The notes under the pieces were generated by a model that made no database searches, was not told the DNA's origin, and worked only from the letters and a program-made list of their open reading frames with translations. Shown piece after piece: positions 47,059 to 56,391 of a stretch of DNA of 64,000 nt (positions are counted from its first letter, which is position 1; every line of letters starts with the position of its first letter). Position numbers and translations under genes: made by a program. Source of the DNA: Pseudomonadota bacterium (lineage in GTDB: Bacteria > Pseudomonadota > Gammaproteobacteria > Steroidobacterales > Steroidobacteraceae). The stretch lies in the NCBI GenBank assembly GCA_016704655.1, contig JADIZR010000010.1:62001-126000 (forward strand), written 5' to 3'.

Positions 47059-48086
47059 ATGACGCAGCAATGCCGGCCGGCCTCGGCGCGCGCCGCGCTC
47101 GGCCCGGCGTTTTACTTCGGCGAAGCGACGTTCGGCTGGAACGCAACGGGTCTTCGGGGCCTCGTGGCAGTTGGTCGCGCACCGTGCCGAGCTGGCTACG
47201 GCGGGCGAGCACCTGCTCGTGAACATCGGGGGAACGCCGAGCGTCGTTCTGCGGGCGGCCGACGGCACCCTGCGCGCTTTTGCCAACGTCTGCCGTCATC
47301 GCGCGGGACCGCTGGTGCTCAGCAGCGGCAAGGGCCTCGGCAACCCGTTGCAAGTACGGCTGGCTGTACAACAGGCCGGCCGGCTGGTCGCGCCAGAAAT
47401 GCAGGACGCGCAGGATTTCAGGATGGTGGACGTCCAGCTGCCCCGGTTTCGCGTGCAGGAGTGGCAGGGCCTCGTCTTCGTCGCGCTCGAGGACGACGTG
47501 CCGGACTTCGAGCGCGTCTATGCGGGCATCACCGAGCGCATCGCGCCGGTGGAGCTCAGCGCGATGCAGTTCGTGCGGCGCGACTCGTGGGACGTCGAAT
47601 GCAACTGGAAAGGTGTACGTCGACAACTTCCTCAGGTCCACGTCCCACGATACATCCAGCATTGTCGAAAGTCGTCGACTACCGCAATTACGACGTCGAA
47701 CTGTTCGAGTGGTATTCGCTGCAGCATTCTCCGCTGCAGGCTGGCGACGACGTGTACGGCGCAGGCCGCGCGCGTCTCTGCTTCATCTATCCCAACGTGA
47801 TGCTGAACGTGATGCCCGGACGGCTGCAAACCAACCGCGTCCTCCGCTCGGTCCGGGGGGGCGCGCGTCGGTCGGTGGTTCTATACGTCGACGGACGAGG
47901 CGATGGCGCGCGTCGACAACGACCGGGAGTTCACCAACAACATCCAGGGAAGAGGGCGTGGACATCTGTGAGCGGGTACAGGTGGGTCTAGCGTCAGGGC
48001 AGTACCGGGCGGGCAGGTTGTGCCCGAAGCGCGAGGCGGGCGTGTGGCATTTCCACGAACGCCTGCGGGCGGTGTACTGCGCATAG
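47059..48086 (+). pseudogene. Rieske non-haem iron oxygenase, large subunit, multiply frameshifted
   Basis: Pieces in three frames form an aromatic-ring-hydroxylating or amine-type Rieske oxygenase. The Rieske block is C-R-H-R-A-G-P-L followed by L-Q-C-K-Y-G-W-L-Y-N; the second ligand pair normally reads C-x-Y-H-G-W, and the His codon is absent here. Later blocks are FRVQEWQGLVFVALEDDVPD, CNWK(V)YVDNF, VVDYRNYDVELFEWYSLQHS, CFIYPNVMLNVMPGRL and GQYRAGRLCPKREAGVWHFH. Indels occur near 47140, 47355, 47612, 47630-47660, 47850 and 47955. The mononuclear-iron motif region (normally D-x-x-x-E-x-Y-H) is scrambled. The start is uncertain. The reductase partner is not seen. Confidence 0.74.
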
Positions 48087-48096
48087 TCCCCCGGGC

Positions 48097-48128
48097 TTGA
48101 CTCTGGACCACGGTCCAGACTTTAGACT
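48097..48128 (+). promoter_or_regulatory. MerR-type metal-responsive promoter/operator
   Basis: A -35 box TTGACT (48097-48102) and a -10 box TAGACT (48123-48128) are 20 bases apart, longer than the usual 17. The spacer holds a perfect inverted repeat CTGGACC-AC-GGTCCAG (48103-48118). This is the hallmark of promoters that MerR/CueR regulators activate by untwisting DNA. It lies 21 bases before the regulator start, so the regulator and copA are probably controlled together. Confidence 0.85.
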
Positions 48129-48149
48129 TGCCGCAGCTGGAGGGAAGTC

Positions 48150-48554
48150 ATGTCTAACCTGGGAATCGGGCAGCTCGCCAGGCGGGCCGGCGTTGCCATC
48201 GACACGGTACGTTACTACGAGCGCAACGACCTGCTGAGTCCAGCGGGTCGCCTCGCCTCGGGTTACCGCCGTTATGGTGAGGCCGAACTGAAGCGGTTGC
48301 GATTCATCCGCCGGGCCAAGGCGCTCGGGTTCACGCTCGAAGACATCCGCGGACTGCTGTCATTGAGCGATGAGCGCAGCGTCGCCAGGATCAAGCAGGC
48401 CGCCGAGGCCAAGCTCGCCGACATCGACCGCCGCATCGACGAGCTGGAACGCATTCGCGAGGGTCTGCGCACCCTGGTGAAAGCTTGCCCGGGCCACGGT
48501 CGCGCCGAGTCCTGCCCGATCCTCAATGCACTGAATGCCGAGGACGCACCATGA
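48150..48554 (+). CDS. cueR: CueR-like copper-responsive MerR-family regulator
   Basis: A 134-residue activator. The N-terminal winged helix (GIGQLARRAGVAIDTVRYYE) and long dimer helix (about 80-110) are typical. Metal ligands are Cys113 and Cys122 in the loop CPGHGRAESCPI. Ser77, at the position that is Ser in CueR and Cys in ZntR-type sensors, points to monovalent ions, Cu(I), Ag(I) or Au(I). A strong ribosome site (GGAGGG) precedes ATG 48150. The stop overlaps the copA start (ATGA). It is the only fully intact gene in the 40-53 kb region. The CueR assignment rests on family rules rather than experiment. Confidence 0.85.
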   Translation: MSNLGIGQLARRAGVAIDTVRYYERNDLLSPAGRLASGYRRYGEAELKRLRFIRRAKALGFTLEDIRGLLSLSDERSVARIKQAAEAKLADIDRRIDELERIREGLRTLVKACPGHGRAESCPILNALNAEDAP

Positions 48555-50636
48555 ACGCATCGCACGATCCCGTCTGCGGCATGACCGTCAAACCGGATTC
48601 GCCACACCACGCGAAACATGCAGGCACGGAGTTTCGATTCTGCTCGGCAGGGCTCACCGATTTCCGTCGCCGCTTCTGGTGGACGTTACCGCTGTCGCTC
48701 CTCGTGTTCGCCCTGGCGATGTTCGGTCATCGCACGATGCTGATTTCGACCTATGCCCGAACCTGGCTTGAGCTGGTGCTGACCGCGCCCGTTGTCTTGT
48801 GGGCCGCCTGGCCGTTCTTCCAACGGTGGGCGCAGTCCATCGCCAATCGCAGCCCGAACATGTGGACGCTGATCGGCACCGGTGTGGGTGCCGCGTTCGG
48901 ATACAGCGTCGTTGCAACGGTGGCGCCGGACCTCTTCCCGGAGTCGTTTCGTGAGCACGGGCGCGTGGCGGTGTACTTCGAGGCGGCAGCGATCATCGTG
49001 TCGCTGACACTGCTCGGCCAGATCCTGGAGCTGACGGCGCGTTCGAGCACCTCTGCGGCACTCAAGGCGCTGCTCGGCCTGGCGCCGAAGACCGCACGCA
49101 GGATCAGCGCGGAGGGCAACGAGGACGACATCCCGCTGGCGCACGTGCACGTGGGCGATCGCCTGCGCGTGCGACCCGGCGAGAAAGTGCCGGTGGACGG
49201 CGAAGTCTTGAGGGCCGCTCGAGCGTCGACGAATCGATGCTGACCGGTGAGCCCATGCCGATCGAAAAGAGGCCAGGCGACAAAGTGGTCGGTGCGACCA
49301 TGAACGGCACTGGCGCGTTCATCATGCGTGCCGAGAAGGTTGGCTCCGGCACCGTGCTTGCACAGATCGTGCAGCTCGTTGCCCAGGCCCAGCGCTCACG
49401 CGCACCCATGCAGCGCCTGGCCGACAAGGTGAGCTTCTGGTTCGTGCTCGTGGTGCTCGGTATCGCCGTCGGCACGTTCTTCGTCTGGGGGTTCTTCGGT
49501 CCTGAACCGTCGTGGACGTTTGCCGTCGTCAACGCCGTTGCCGTGCTGATCATCGCCTGTCCCTGTGCGCTCGGCCTCGCCACCCCGATGTCGATCATGG
49601 TCGCGAGCGGCCGCGCCGCGCAGGCCGGTGTCTTGTTCCGCGACGCCGAGGCGATCGAGCGACTGCGCACGATTGACACGTTGATCGTCGACAAGACCGG
49701 CACGTTGACGCAGGGCAAGCCGGTGTTCCGCGAAGCGATCGGCGTCGAAGGGCACACGCCCGACGAAGTACTGCGACTGGCCGCGAGTCTCGACCAGGGC
49801 AGCGAACACCCGCTCGCCGACGCCATCGTCACGGAAGCCCGGCGCCGCGAGTTGCAGCTGTGGACGGCAACGGATTTCGACTCGGTGACCGGGCTCGGGG
49901 TGCGTGGCCGGGTCGAAGGTCGCGCTGTCGCGATCGGGTCGAAGAAGCTCATGACGGAAGCAGGCGCAGACGTTAGCGGCCTGGCTGATGCGGCAGAACG
50001 CCTGCGCAATGAAGTTGCCACGGCGATGTTCGTTGCGCTCGACGGCCACGCAATCGGCATGATCGCGGTGGCCGATCCGATCAAGGACACGAGTCGCCTG
50101 GCGATTCAGTCGTTGCAAGCCATGGGCGTGCGCGTGGTGATGGCAACCGGGGATGGCTTGTCGACCGCCCAGGCTGTGGCGCGCGAACTCGCCATCCACG
50201 AAGTGCACGGCGATGTCCGTCCGCAGGACAAGGCGAGACTGGTCAGCGAACTGCAGGCCGCCGGACGACGCGTCGCGATGGCCGGTGACGGCATCAACGA
50301 CGCACCTGCGCTGGCAGCTGCCGATGTTGGCATCGCGATGGGCACAGGCACCGACGTCGCGATGTCGAGCGCCAAGTCACACTCGTGAAGGGTGACCTGC
50401 GAGGCATCTTGCGTGCGCGGGAGGTTTCCGAGGCCGCCGTGGCCAACATGCGCCAGAACCTGGGCTTCGCGTTCCTCTACAACGCGCTCGGTGTGCCCGT
50501 GGCGGCGGGCGTGCTGTATCCCGTGTTCGGCCTCCTGCTCAGCCCGATGCTGGCGGCGCTCGCGATGAGTCTGTCGTCGGTCTCGGTGGTGGCCAACGCG
50601 CTGCGGCTGCGTGGCGCTTCGCTTCGCAGCGGGTAG
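48551..50636 (+). pseudogene. copA: Copper-exporting P1B-type ATPase, two frameshifts
   Basis: A Cu(I)-exporting ATPase in the inner membrane. An N-terminal YHS motif (DPVCGMTV, FRFCSAG) stands in place of the usual HMA domain. The membrane metal site ACPCALGLATP, phosphorylation site DKTGTLTQG, nucleotide-domain S-E-H-P-L-A and hinge GDGINDAPA are all present. One missing G near 49210 (E-V-L-(E)-G-R-S-S-V-D-E-S) and one near 50376 (S-S-A-K-(V)-T-L-V-K-G-D) break the frame; restoring each gives the exact family sequence. The YHS block joins straight to the first helix (DFRRRFWWTL), without the second Cys-rich segment many relatives have. Catalytic parts are complete. Confidence 0.9.
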
Positions 50637-50657
50637 CGCCGCCGAGGCCGCAGAAAG

Positions 50658-52170
50658 CTAACCCTTCAGCAACAGGCGCGCCGCGTTGCGACCCGGGGTG
50701 CCACTGATGCCGCCACCGCCATGCAGGCCCGAACCGCAGAGATACAGGCCGTCGATCGGGGTGCGGTGATTCGACCAGCCCGGCAACGGCCGCATGAAGA
50801 AAATCTGGTCGAGGATCAGCTGGCCGTGATTGAGGTCGCCTTCGGTCAGGCCCCACGATCTGCTCGAGATCGACCGGCGTGATCGACTGCACTGACTGGA
50901 TCGAGCCCTTGAACGCCGGGAAGTGCAGCGCGAGCGTGTCGAGGGCGCGCTTTTCGAGTTCGGGTCGCATCGAACCCCAGTCGGCATTGCGCAATGCATA
51001 CGTTGCGAACTGGAAGTGGACCATCACGTCGGCGCCCAACGTCGTCACTTCCAGGTAGGGATCCTGAGACATCTCGCCATACTTGGTCGAGTCGTAAGCG
51101 CGCTCCAGGTACCTGAGAGTCGGTGCGATTGCGACCGTGCCATCGGGCAGGCCATGGCGCCCATCCGTCCGCACGATCAGTTTCGCCACGGAACCGCGCA
51201 TGCGGATCGACTGCGTCTGCCAGACGAACTCCGGCGGCAGTTCAGGCGCGCCGACGAGGCCGAGCAGTGTGCGGCGGGGATCGGCCTCTGACACGACCGT
51301 GGAGGCCTTGATTTCTTCGCCCGATTCGAGACGAACTCCGAGCACACGCTGATGCTCGACGAGGATTTGCGCGACGCCGGCGCCCGTGCGGATTTCGCCG
51401 CCGTTCGCAAGCACTGCCTTCACCAGCGCCTCCGTCAGCCCCTGGGGTCCGCCTGTCGACGTGCGATGCGCGAGGCCGCCGCGGTTGAGCCAGTTGTGGA
51501 TCAGGGTGAAACCCGTGCCCGCAGACATCGAGCCCAGTGTCACGCCGTGGATGGCGACGCCGGCGATGGCTGCATTGAGCGTCTCGGATTCGAACCACTC
51601 CTCGGTGAGCTCGACGGCCGACATCGACAGGCTGCGCATTACGCGGAACATGTCCTTGCCACCCATGCGCCGCAGCTGCAGTGCGAGCGAGGCGAGCGGC
51701 AGGCCGTCCGCGCGCAGTTCGATCCTGGGCAGGCGCGGCATGTTCGTCGAATACGCGGCATCAAGGAACGCTGCCGCGCGATTCATGAACCCGACGAACT
51801 CAGGCCAGCGCCCCGCATCACGCGGCGAGAGCCGGCGGATGGCTTCGATCGTGGCCGTGTCGTTTGCGCTCGAGACCAGTCGCAGCAAGCCACCGTCCGG
51901 CAGCGCGGAGACATACGGCGCATCGGCGGCGCTCGTCGTGAGGCCGTGCCGGGCGAGGTCGAGTTCCTTGACGATCGCGGGCCGCAGTTGACCCGCCGGA
52001 TGCAGGCCCGGCACCGTGGCGCCCGACGCGAGCGTTGCGCCCGCCAACTGCCCGCCGGCAGTTGCGCGCTGTTCGAGCACCAGCACTTTCTTGCCCGCCT
52101 TGGCGAGGTAGGCAGCTGCGACCAGGCCGTTGTGGCCCGCACCGACGATCAGGATGTCCGGGTTCGTCAT
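50658..52170 (-). pseudogene. Phytoene-desaturase-like NAD(P)/FAD-dependent oxidoreductase, one frameshift
   Basis: About 500 residues after repair. The FAD-binding start is PDILIVGAGHNGLVAAAYLA, with EQR at the end of the second strand. The C-terminal FAD block GLYLCGSGLHGGGGISGTPG lies in a second frame. One extra base in the run of C at 50851-50854 (G on the coding strand) separates them: V-G-L-T-E-G-D is restored by deleting it. The closest family is the CrtI/phytoene-desaturase-like amine-oxidoreductase group of unknown substrate. No carotenoid genes are nearby. It follows a paralogous flavoprotein by 7 bases and a GcvT-like enzyme; they probably form one operon. Confidence 0.85.
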
Positions 52171-52177
52171 CGTGCGC

Positions 52178-53760
52178 CTACTGCCAGTCCTTGAGAATCT
52201 CGGTGGCGGCCATCCTGCCGGCCGCGCCCATCACACCGCCACCCGGATGCGCGCCTGCGGCGCCGAAGTAGTAACCCGGCAGCGGGGTGCGGAAATCGGC
52301 CCATTGCGGGGCAGGGCGCATGAAGAACAACTGGTGCAGCAGCAGTTCGCCGTGGAAGATGTTGCCACCGGTGATGCCGGCGATGCGCTCGATGTCCTGC
52401 GGCGTGATCACCTGCTTGCCGACGATCACCTGGCGGATGTTCGGCGCGTACTTCTCGATGGTCGAGATCACCGTCTCGCCGAACGCTTCCTTTTTCGCGT
52501 CGTCCCAGCCGCCCTCGACGTCGTAGGGCGCGTACTGGACGAAGCACGACATCACGTGGTGTCCCGGCGGCGCCATGTCGCGGTCGATCATCGACGGGAT
52601 GATGATGTCCATGTAAGGCTGACGCGAGAAGTTGCCGTACTTGGCGTCGTCGTAGGCGCGCTCGACGTACTCGATACTCGGGCTGATCGAGATCGCGCCA
52701 CGGTGCAGCGGGCCTTCGCCCGGCAGGCAGGTGAAGTCCGGCAGTCCAGAGAGCGCGATGTTGACCTTGCCCGACGAGCCGCGGACGCGGAAATCGCGGA
52801 TCGCCTGCACGAACTCGTCCGGGAAATGCTGCTGGTCGACGAACTGCAGGAAACTGCGTTTCGGGTCTGCGGCCGACATCACGACCCTGGCCGTGAGTTC
52901 GTCGCCGTTCGCGAGTGCTGCACCGGTCGCGCGGCCGCCACGCACGATGACCTTGTCCACCGCCGCGTTGGTGCGGATCTCGACGCCGAGTGCGCGGGCG
53001 GACGACGCGATCGCCGCCGTCACGCCGCCGGTGCCGTTCTTGGCGAAACCCCAGGCGCGGAAGGCGCCATCGATTTCACCCATGTAGTGGTGCAGCAGCA
53101 CGTAGGCAGTGCCGGCGAGCGCGGGCCGAGGTAGGTGCCGATGATGCCGCTCGCGGCCTTGGTGCCCTTGAGCGGGTCGAGCTCGAACCATTCTTCGAGC
53201 AGGTCGGCGGACGATTGCGTGACGAGCTTCGCGATCCGATAGAGCTCGTGCTCGCTCAGGCTGCGCGCGTACTGGCCGAGCTTGAGCAGGCCCTTCATGT
53301 CGCGCCAGCTGAGCGACGACGGATCCGGCGGCACCAGGCCGATGATCGGCTTGATGGCCTTGGCGGCGCGCGCCATGACGCGTGAATACTCGTCGTAGGC
53401 CTCGGCATCCTTCGGGGAATGACGATGGATCTCGCGCCGGGTCAGGTCGTGATCGTCCCAGCCGGCAAGGTAGTCGCCGTTGTCGAGCGGCGTGACCGTG
53501 CTCGGCAGCGGCAGGATCTTGAGCCCGTGCCGCGGCAGCTCGAGGTCGCGGATGATCTCGGGCCGCAGCAGGCTCACCACGTAGGAGAACTCGCTGAAGC
53601 GGTAACCCGGGAAGATTTCTTCGGTGACGGCGGCGCCGCCGACGATCTCGCGCCGCTCGAGGACGACGACCTTCTTGCCGGCGCGCGCGAGGTACGCGGC
53701 CGCGATCATGCCGTTGTGGCCGGCGCCAATGACGATAGCGTCGTAGGAGTTGCTGGCCAC
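52178..53760 (-). pseudogene. Second phytoene-desaturase-like NAD(P)/FAD-dependent oxidoreductase, one frameshift
   Basis: About 527 residues after repair and paralogous to the next downstream gene. The FAD fold is YDAIVIGAGHNGMIAAAYLA, and the C-terminal block is GYYFGAAGAHPGGGVMGAAG. The frame breaks near 53112: the coding strand lacks one G, and restoring it gives G-P-R-S-P-G-(T)-A-Y-V-L-L-H-H. I take the GTG at 53760 (VASNSYDAIV), 2 bases after the GcvT-like stop; a GTG at 53778 is possible. Two tandem paralogues of this group next to a folate enzyme suggest that they work in sequence or as a heterodimer on the same substrate. Confidence 0.85.
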
Positions 53761-53762
53761 GG

Positions 53763-54989
53763 TTATTTCTTCTTCCACTCGGGGTCATAGAACGGCAGCG
53801 TGACGACCGTCGCAGGCGATTTGCGGCGATGGTGTTCCACCGTGACTTCGATCTCGACCTTCGTGCCCGGTGTGAAATACGGCTGCTGCAGGTGCACCAG
53901 CGCGATGTACTTCTTCAGCACCGGCGACCAGGTGCTGGTCGAGGCATATCCGACCTGGCGCGGACCTGCGTACACTGGAATGCTGCCGCGCACGGCCGAG
54001 CCCGGCACCTGTGGCGGCATTCCAACCGCGGCATATTGGCGCTCGAGTCCTTCCCAGTCGATCTCGAGGCCGGCCAGTTGCCACGACGAGCCCTCGCGGT
54101 GCTCGCGTTCCAGCGCGCGACGACCCACGAAGTACCCCTGCTTGTCGAGGTTCACGGTCCAGCCGAGGCCCATCTCATACGGCGACGAGCGCTGGCCCGG
54201 GATCCAGGCGTGGCTTGCAGAGGTGTAATCGACGTCGAGCATGAACAGGCCCGCCTCGACGCGCGCCATGTCCATCGCGAGGATGCCGGTGGGCGTGATG
54301 CCGTAATCGTGGCCCGCGGTCATCAGCGCGTCCCAGATCACGAGCGCATCGGCTGCATCCATCCAGATTTCGTAGCCGAGATCGCCGGTGTATCCGGTGC
54401 GCGAGACCGAGACGGCCTTGCCCGCGATGCGGTTGAACGCCATCCGGAAATACTTGAGCGCATCGACCGGCTGTTCGCACGCAAGGTTCAGGATGGTGCG
54501 CGATTTCGGTCCCTGCAGGCTGAGTGCCGCCATCTGCTCGGTCAGTTCGGTGACTTGCACCTGCATGCCGACGGCGTTCATCGCGAGCCAGCGGTACTGC
54601 GGCTCAGCGGCCGTGAGCCGGAAGCTCTGCTCGCCGATCCTGGTGACCGTGCCGTCATCGAGCAGCTTGCCGTCGTCGTCGCACCAGCCGGTGTAATAGA
54701 CCTGTCCGACCTGCATCCTGTGGATATCGCGCGGAGTCAGGCGATGCAGCAGGCGAGCGGCATCGCGACCTGAAATCTCGTACTTGATCAGCGGCGAGAT
54801 GTCGATCAGCGCGGCGTGGTTGCGGATCGCCCAGTACTCGCGGTCGAGGCCGAGGTCGTAGGACCCGACGGCCAGGCACCCGCCCCAACGCCGCCAGTTG
54901 TGCGGCAGGCACAGCTGGGACGTGCGCGCGTGGAACGGCGTCCGGCGCAACTGGTACAGCGGATGGTGAGCAGTGGAAAGTTCAGGCAC
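53763..54989 (-). CDS. GcvT-like aminomethyltransferase/demethylase family protein
   Basis: A 408-residue protein of the GcvT/DmdA family that transfers one-carbon groups to tetrahydrofolate. Seen: LTPRDIHRMQVGQVYYTGWC, the folate-site block SRTGYTGDLGYEIWMDAADA, and G-I-T-P-T-G-I-L-A-M-D-M-A-R-V-E-A-G. The C-terminal beta domain (about 290-400) is present. No other glycine-cleavage genes (gcvH, gcvP) are nearby, so it is more likely a dedicated demethylase or aminomethyl carrier for another substrate. The start is the GTG at 54989, 26 bases after folE. It is followed directly by two flavin oxidoreductases. The frame is intact. Confidence 0.86.
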   Translation of the reverse strand: MPELSTAHHPLYQLRRTPFHARTSQLCLPHNWRRWGGCLAVGSYDLGLDREYWAIRNHAALIDISPLIKYEISGRDAARLLHRLTPRDIHRMQVGQVYYTGWCDDDGKLLDDGTVTRIGEQSFRLTAAEPQYRWLAMNAVGMQVQVTELTEQMAALSLQGPKSRTILNLACEQPVDALKYFRMAFNRIAGKAVSVSRTGYTGDLGYEIWMDAADALVIWDALMTAGHDYGITPTGILAMDMARVEAGLFMLDVDYTSASHAWIPGQRSSPYEMGLGWTVNLDKQGYFVGRRALEREHREGSSWQLAGLEIDWEGLERQYAAVGMPPQVPGSAVRGSIPVYAGPRQVGYASTSTWSPVLKKYIALVHLQQPYFTPGTKVEIEVTVEHHRRKSPATVVTLPFYDPEWKKK

Positions 54990-55015
54990 GAGACGCTCCC
55001 GGCGAGATCTGCCAA

Positions 55016-55690
55016 TCAGCGACGGTCGCGGATGTCGATAAAGGTCAGGAACTCGTTGCGGGTCCGGGCGTCGGACCGGAACGTCCCCATCATTTTCGAC
55101 GTGATCATCGACACGCCGCGCTTGTGGATGCCGCGCGTGGTCATGCACTCGTGCGCGGCCTCGATCACCACGCCCACGCCCTGGGGCTGCAGCACGTCGT
55201 TGATGCAGCGGGCGATTTCCGCGGTCATCTTCTCCTGCACCTGGAAGCGGCGCGCGAAGACGTCGACCACGCGGGCCAGCTTGCTGATGCCGACCACCTT
55301 GCCAGTGGGCAGGTAACCCACGTGGGCCCGGCCGATGATCGGCGCCATGTGGTGCTCGCAGTGCGATTCGAACTCGATGTCGCGCAGCACGACCATCTCG
55401 TCGTAGCCGCCGGTCTCCTCGAACGTCCGGCGCAGGTAATCGCGCGGGTCGATCGCGTAGCCGGAAAACCAGTCGGTATAGGCGTCGACGACACGTTGTG
55501 GCGTGTCGAGCAGCCCTTCGCGTTGCGGGTCTTCGCCGGCCCAGCGCAGCAGCGTGCGCACGGCTTCCTCGGCCGTGTCCCGGCTGACCTTGTTGCGCAC
55601 CATCAACGGGGCGCGGCCTTGCTTGCCGGCGGTCACCGTGGCGGGCCTGTTGCCCGGGCGCTTCGATCGCGGATGCGTGGCCATGTTCAT
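55016..55690 (-). CDS. folE: GTP cyclohydrolase I
   Basis: A 224-residue enzyme that converts GTP to dihydroneopterin triphosphate, the first step of folate and pterin synthesis. The zinc ligands and catalytic histidines are present: ESHCEHHMAPIIGRAHVGYL and HECMTTRGIHKRG. The core (about 40-220) is full length. ATG 55690 (MNMATHPRSK) overlaps the rhomboid stop as ATGA; a second ATG at 55684 is better spaced from the GGGAG site and would lose two residues. Its place just before a folate-dependent enzyme suggests that it supplies that module, perhaps as a second copy. Confidence 0.95.
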   Translation of the reverse strand: MNMATHPRSKRPGNRPATVTAGKQGRAPLMVRNKVSRDTAEEAVRTLLRWAGEDPQREGLLDTPQRVVDAYTDWFSGYAIDPRDYLRRTFEETGGYDEMVVLRDIEFESHCEHHMAPIIGRAHVGYLPTGKVVGISKLARVVDVFARRFQVQEKMTAEIARCINDVLQPQGVGVVIEAAHECMTTRGIHKRGVSMITSKMMGTFRSDARTRNEFLTFIDIRDRR

Positions 55691-56310
55691 TCTCCCTCTC
55701 GGCGTGGCCGCGGCTGGCGGCGCCAGCGCAACAGCAGCACGAAACCCGCCAGCATGCCGCCCAGGTGCGCGAAATGCGCCACGCCCTGGCCCGACCCGGT
55801 GACGCCCAGGTACAACTCGAGCACGCCATATAGCGTGACGAACAGCCACGCCGGCATCGGTATCGGCGGGAACATCAGCATGATGCGCCGCTGCGGATAG
55901 GCCATGCCGAAGGCCAGCAACAGGCCGAACACGCCGCCAGAGGCGCCCACTGTGGGGATGGGCGCCATGTTCATGTTACTGATTACCAGCAACTGAGCCA
56001 CTGCGGCGCCCACCACGCACACGAGGTAATAGGTGACATAGCGCTGGGTGCCCAGCAGGCGCTCGATCTCGCCGCCAAACATGTACAGCGCGAACATGTT
56101 GAAAAACAGGTGGGTGAGGCTGCCGTGCAGGAACCCGTAGGTCAGCAACTGCCAGACCTGGAACGACGGTGCTCCCGGAAACTGGGCCGAGGCCGGTGGC
56201 CAGAGGGCGAACGGTCGCAGCAGCAGGTCACCCGTGAGGAACTGCACCGCGAACAGGGCGACGTTGAGCAACAGCAGGGCCCGCGTGGCGGGCGGCATCG
56301 AGACAGGCAT
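55687..56310 (-). CDS. Rhomboid-family intramembrane serine protease
   Basis: A 207-residue, six-helix membrane protease. The catalytic serine is in TVGASGGVFGLLLAFG and the catalytic histidine in AHFAHLGGMLAGFV. The conserved H-G-S-x-x-H-L-F-F-N-M of helix 2 (LHGSLTHLFFNMFALYMFGG) is intact. It cleaves transmembrane segments of other proteins; targets are unknown. First gene of the leftward folE/gcvT-like operon and divergent from the S33 hydrolase. This is the second rhomboid in the window (the other, near 43 kb, is frameshifted). Confidence 0.93.
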   Translation of the reverse strand: MPVSMPPATRALLLLNVALFAVQFLTGDLLLRPFALWPPASAQFPGAPSFQVWQLLTYGFLHGSLTHLFFNMFALYMFGGEIERLLGTQRYVTYYLVCVVGAAVAQLLVISNMNMAPIPTVGASGGVFGLLLAFGMAYPQRRIMLMFPPIPMPAWLFVTLYGVLELYLGVTGSGQGVAHFAHLGGMLAGFVLLLRWRRQPRPRREGE

Positions 56311-56391
56311 GGGCGCATCCTAGCCGAATCGAGTGGCGAAGACCTCCGGCGCCGTGTACGTTGCGCAGCGCTACGCAGAGGCGGGTTCAGC

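Noticed and set aside
49205..50385. Programmed ribosomal frameshifting in copA, as known in E. coli
   Set aside because: The shifts lie inside the actuator-domain and hinge regions and each needs one added G to restore conserved motifs. No slippery heptamer with a downstream structure is seen. Simple 1-base loss explains them better.
50658..53760. Carotenoid biosynthesis cluster
   Set aside because: The two flavoproteins resemble phytoene desaturase in fold only. No phytoene synthase, geranylgeranyl synthase or cyclase gene is near, and the partners are folate enzymes.
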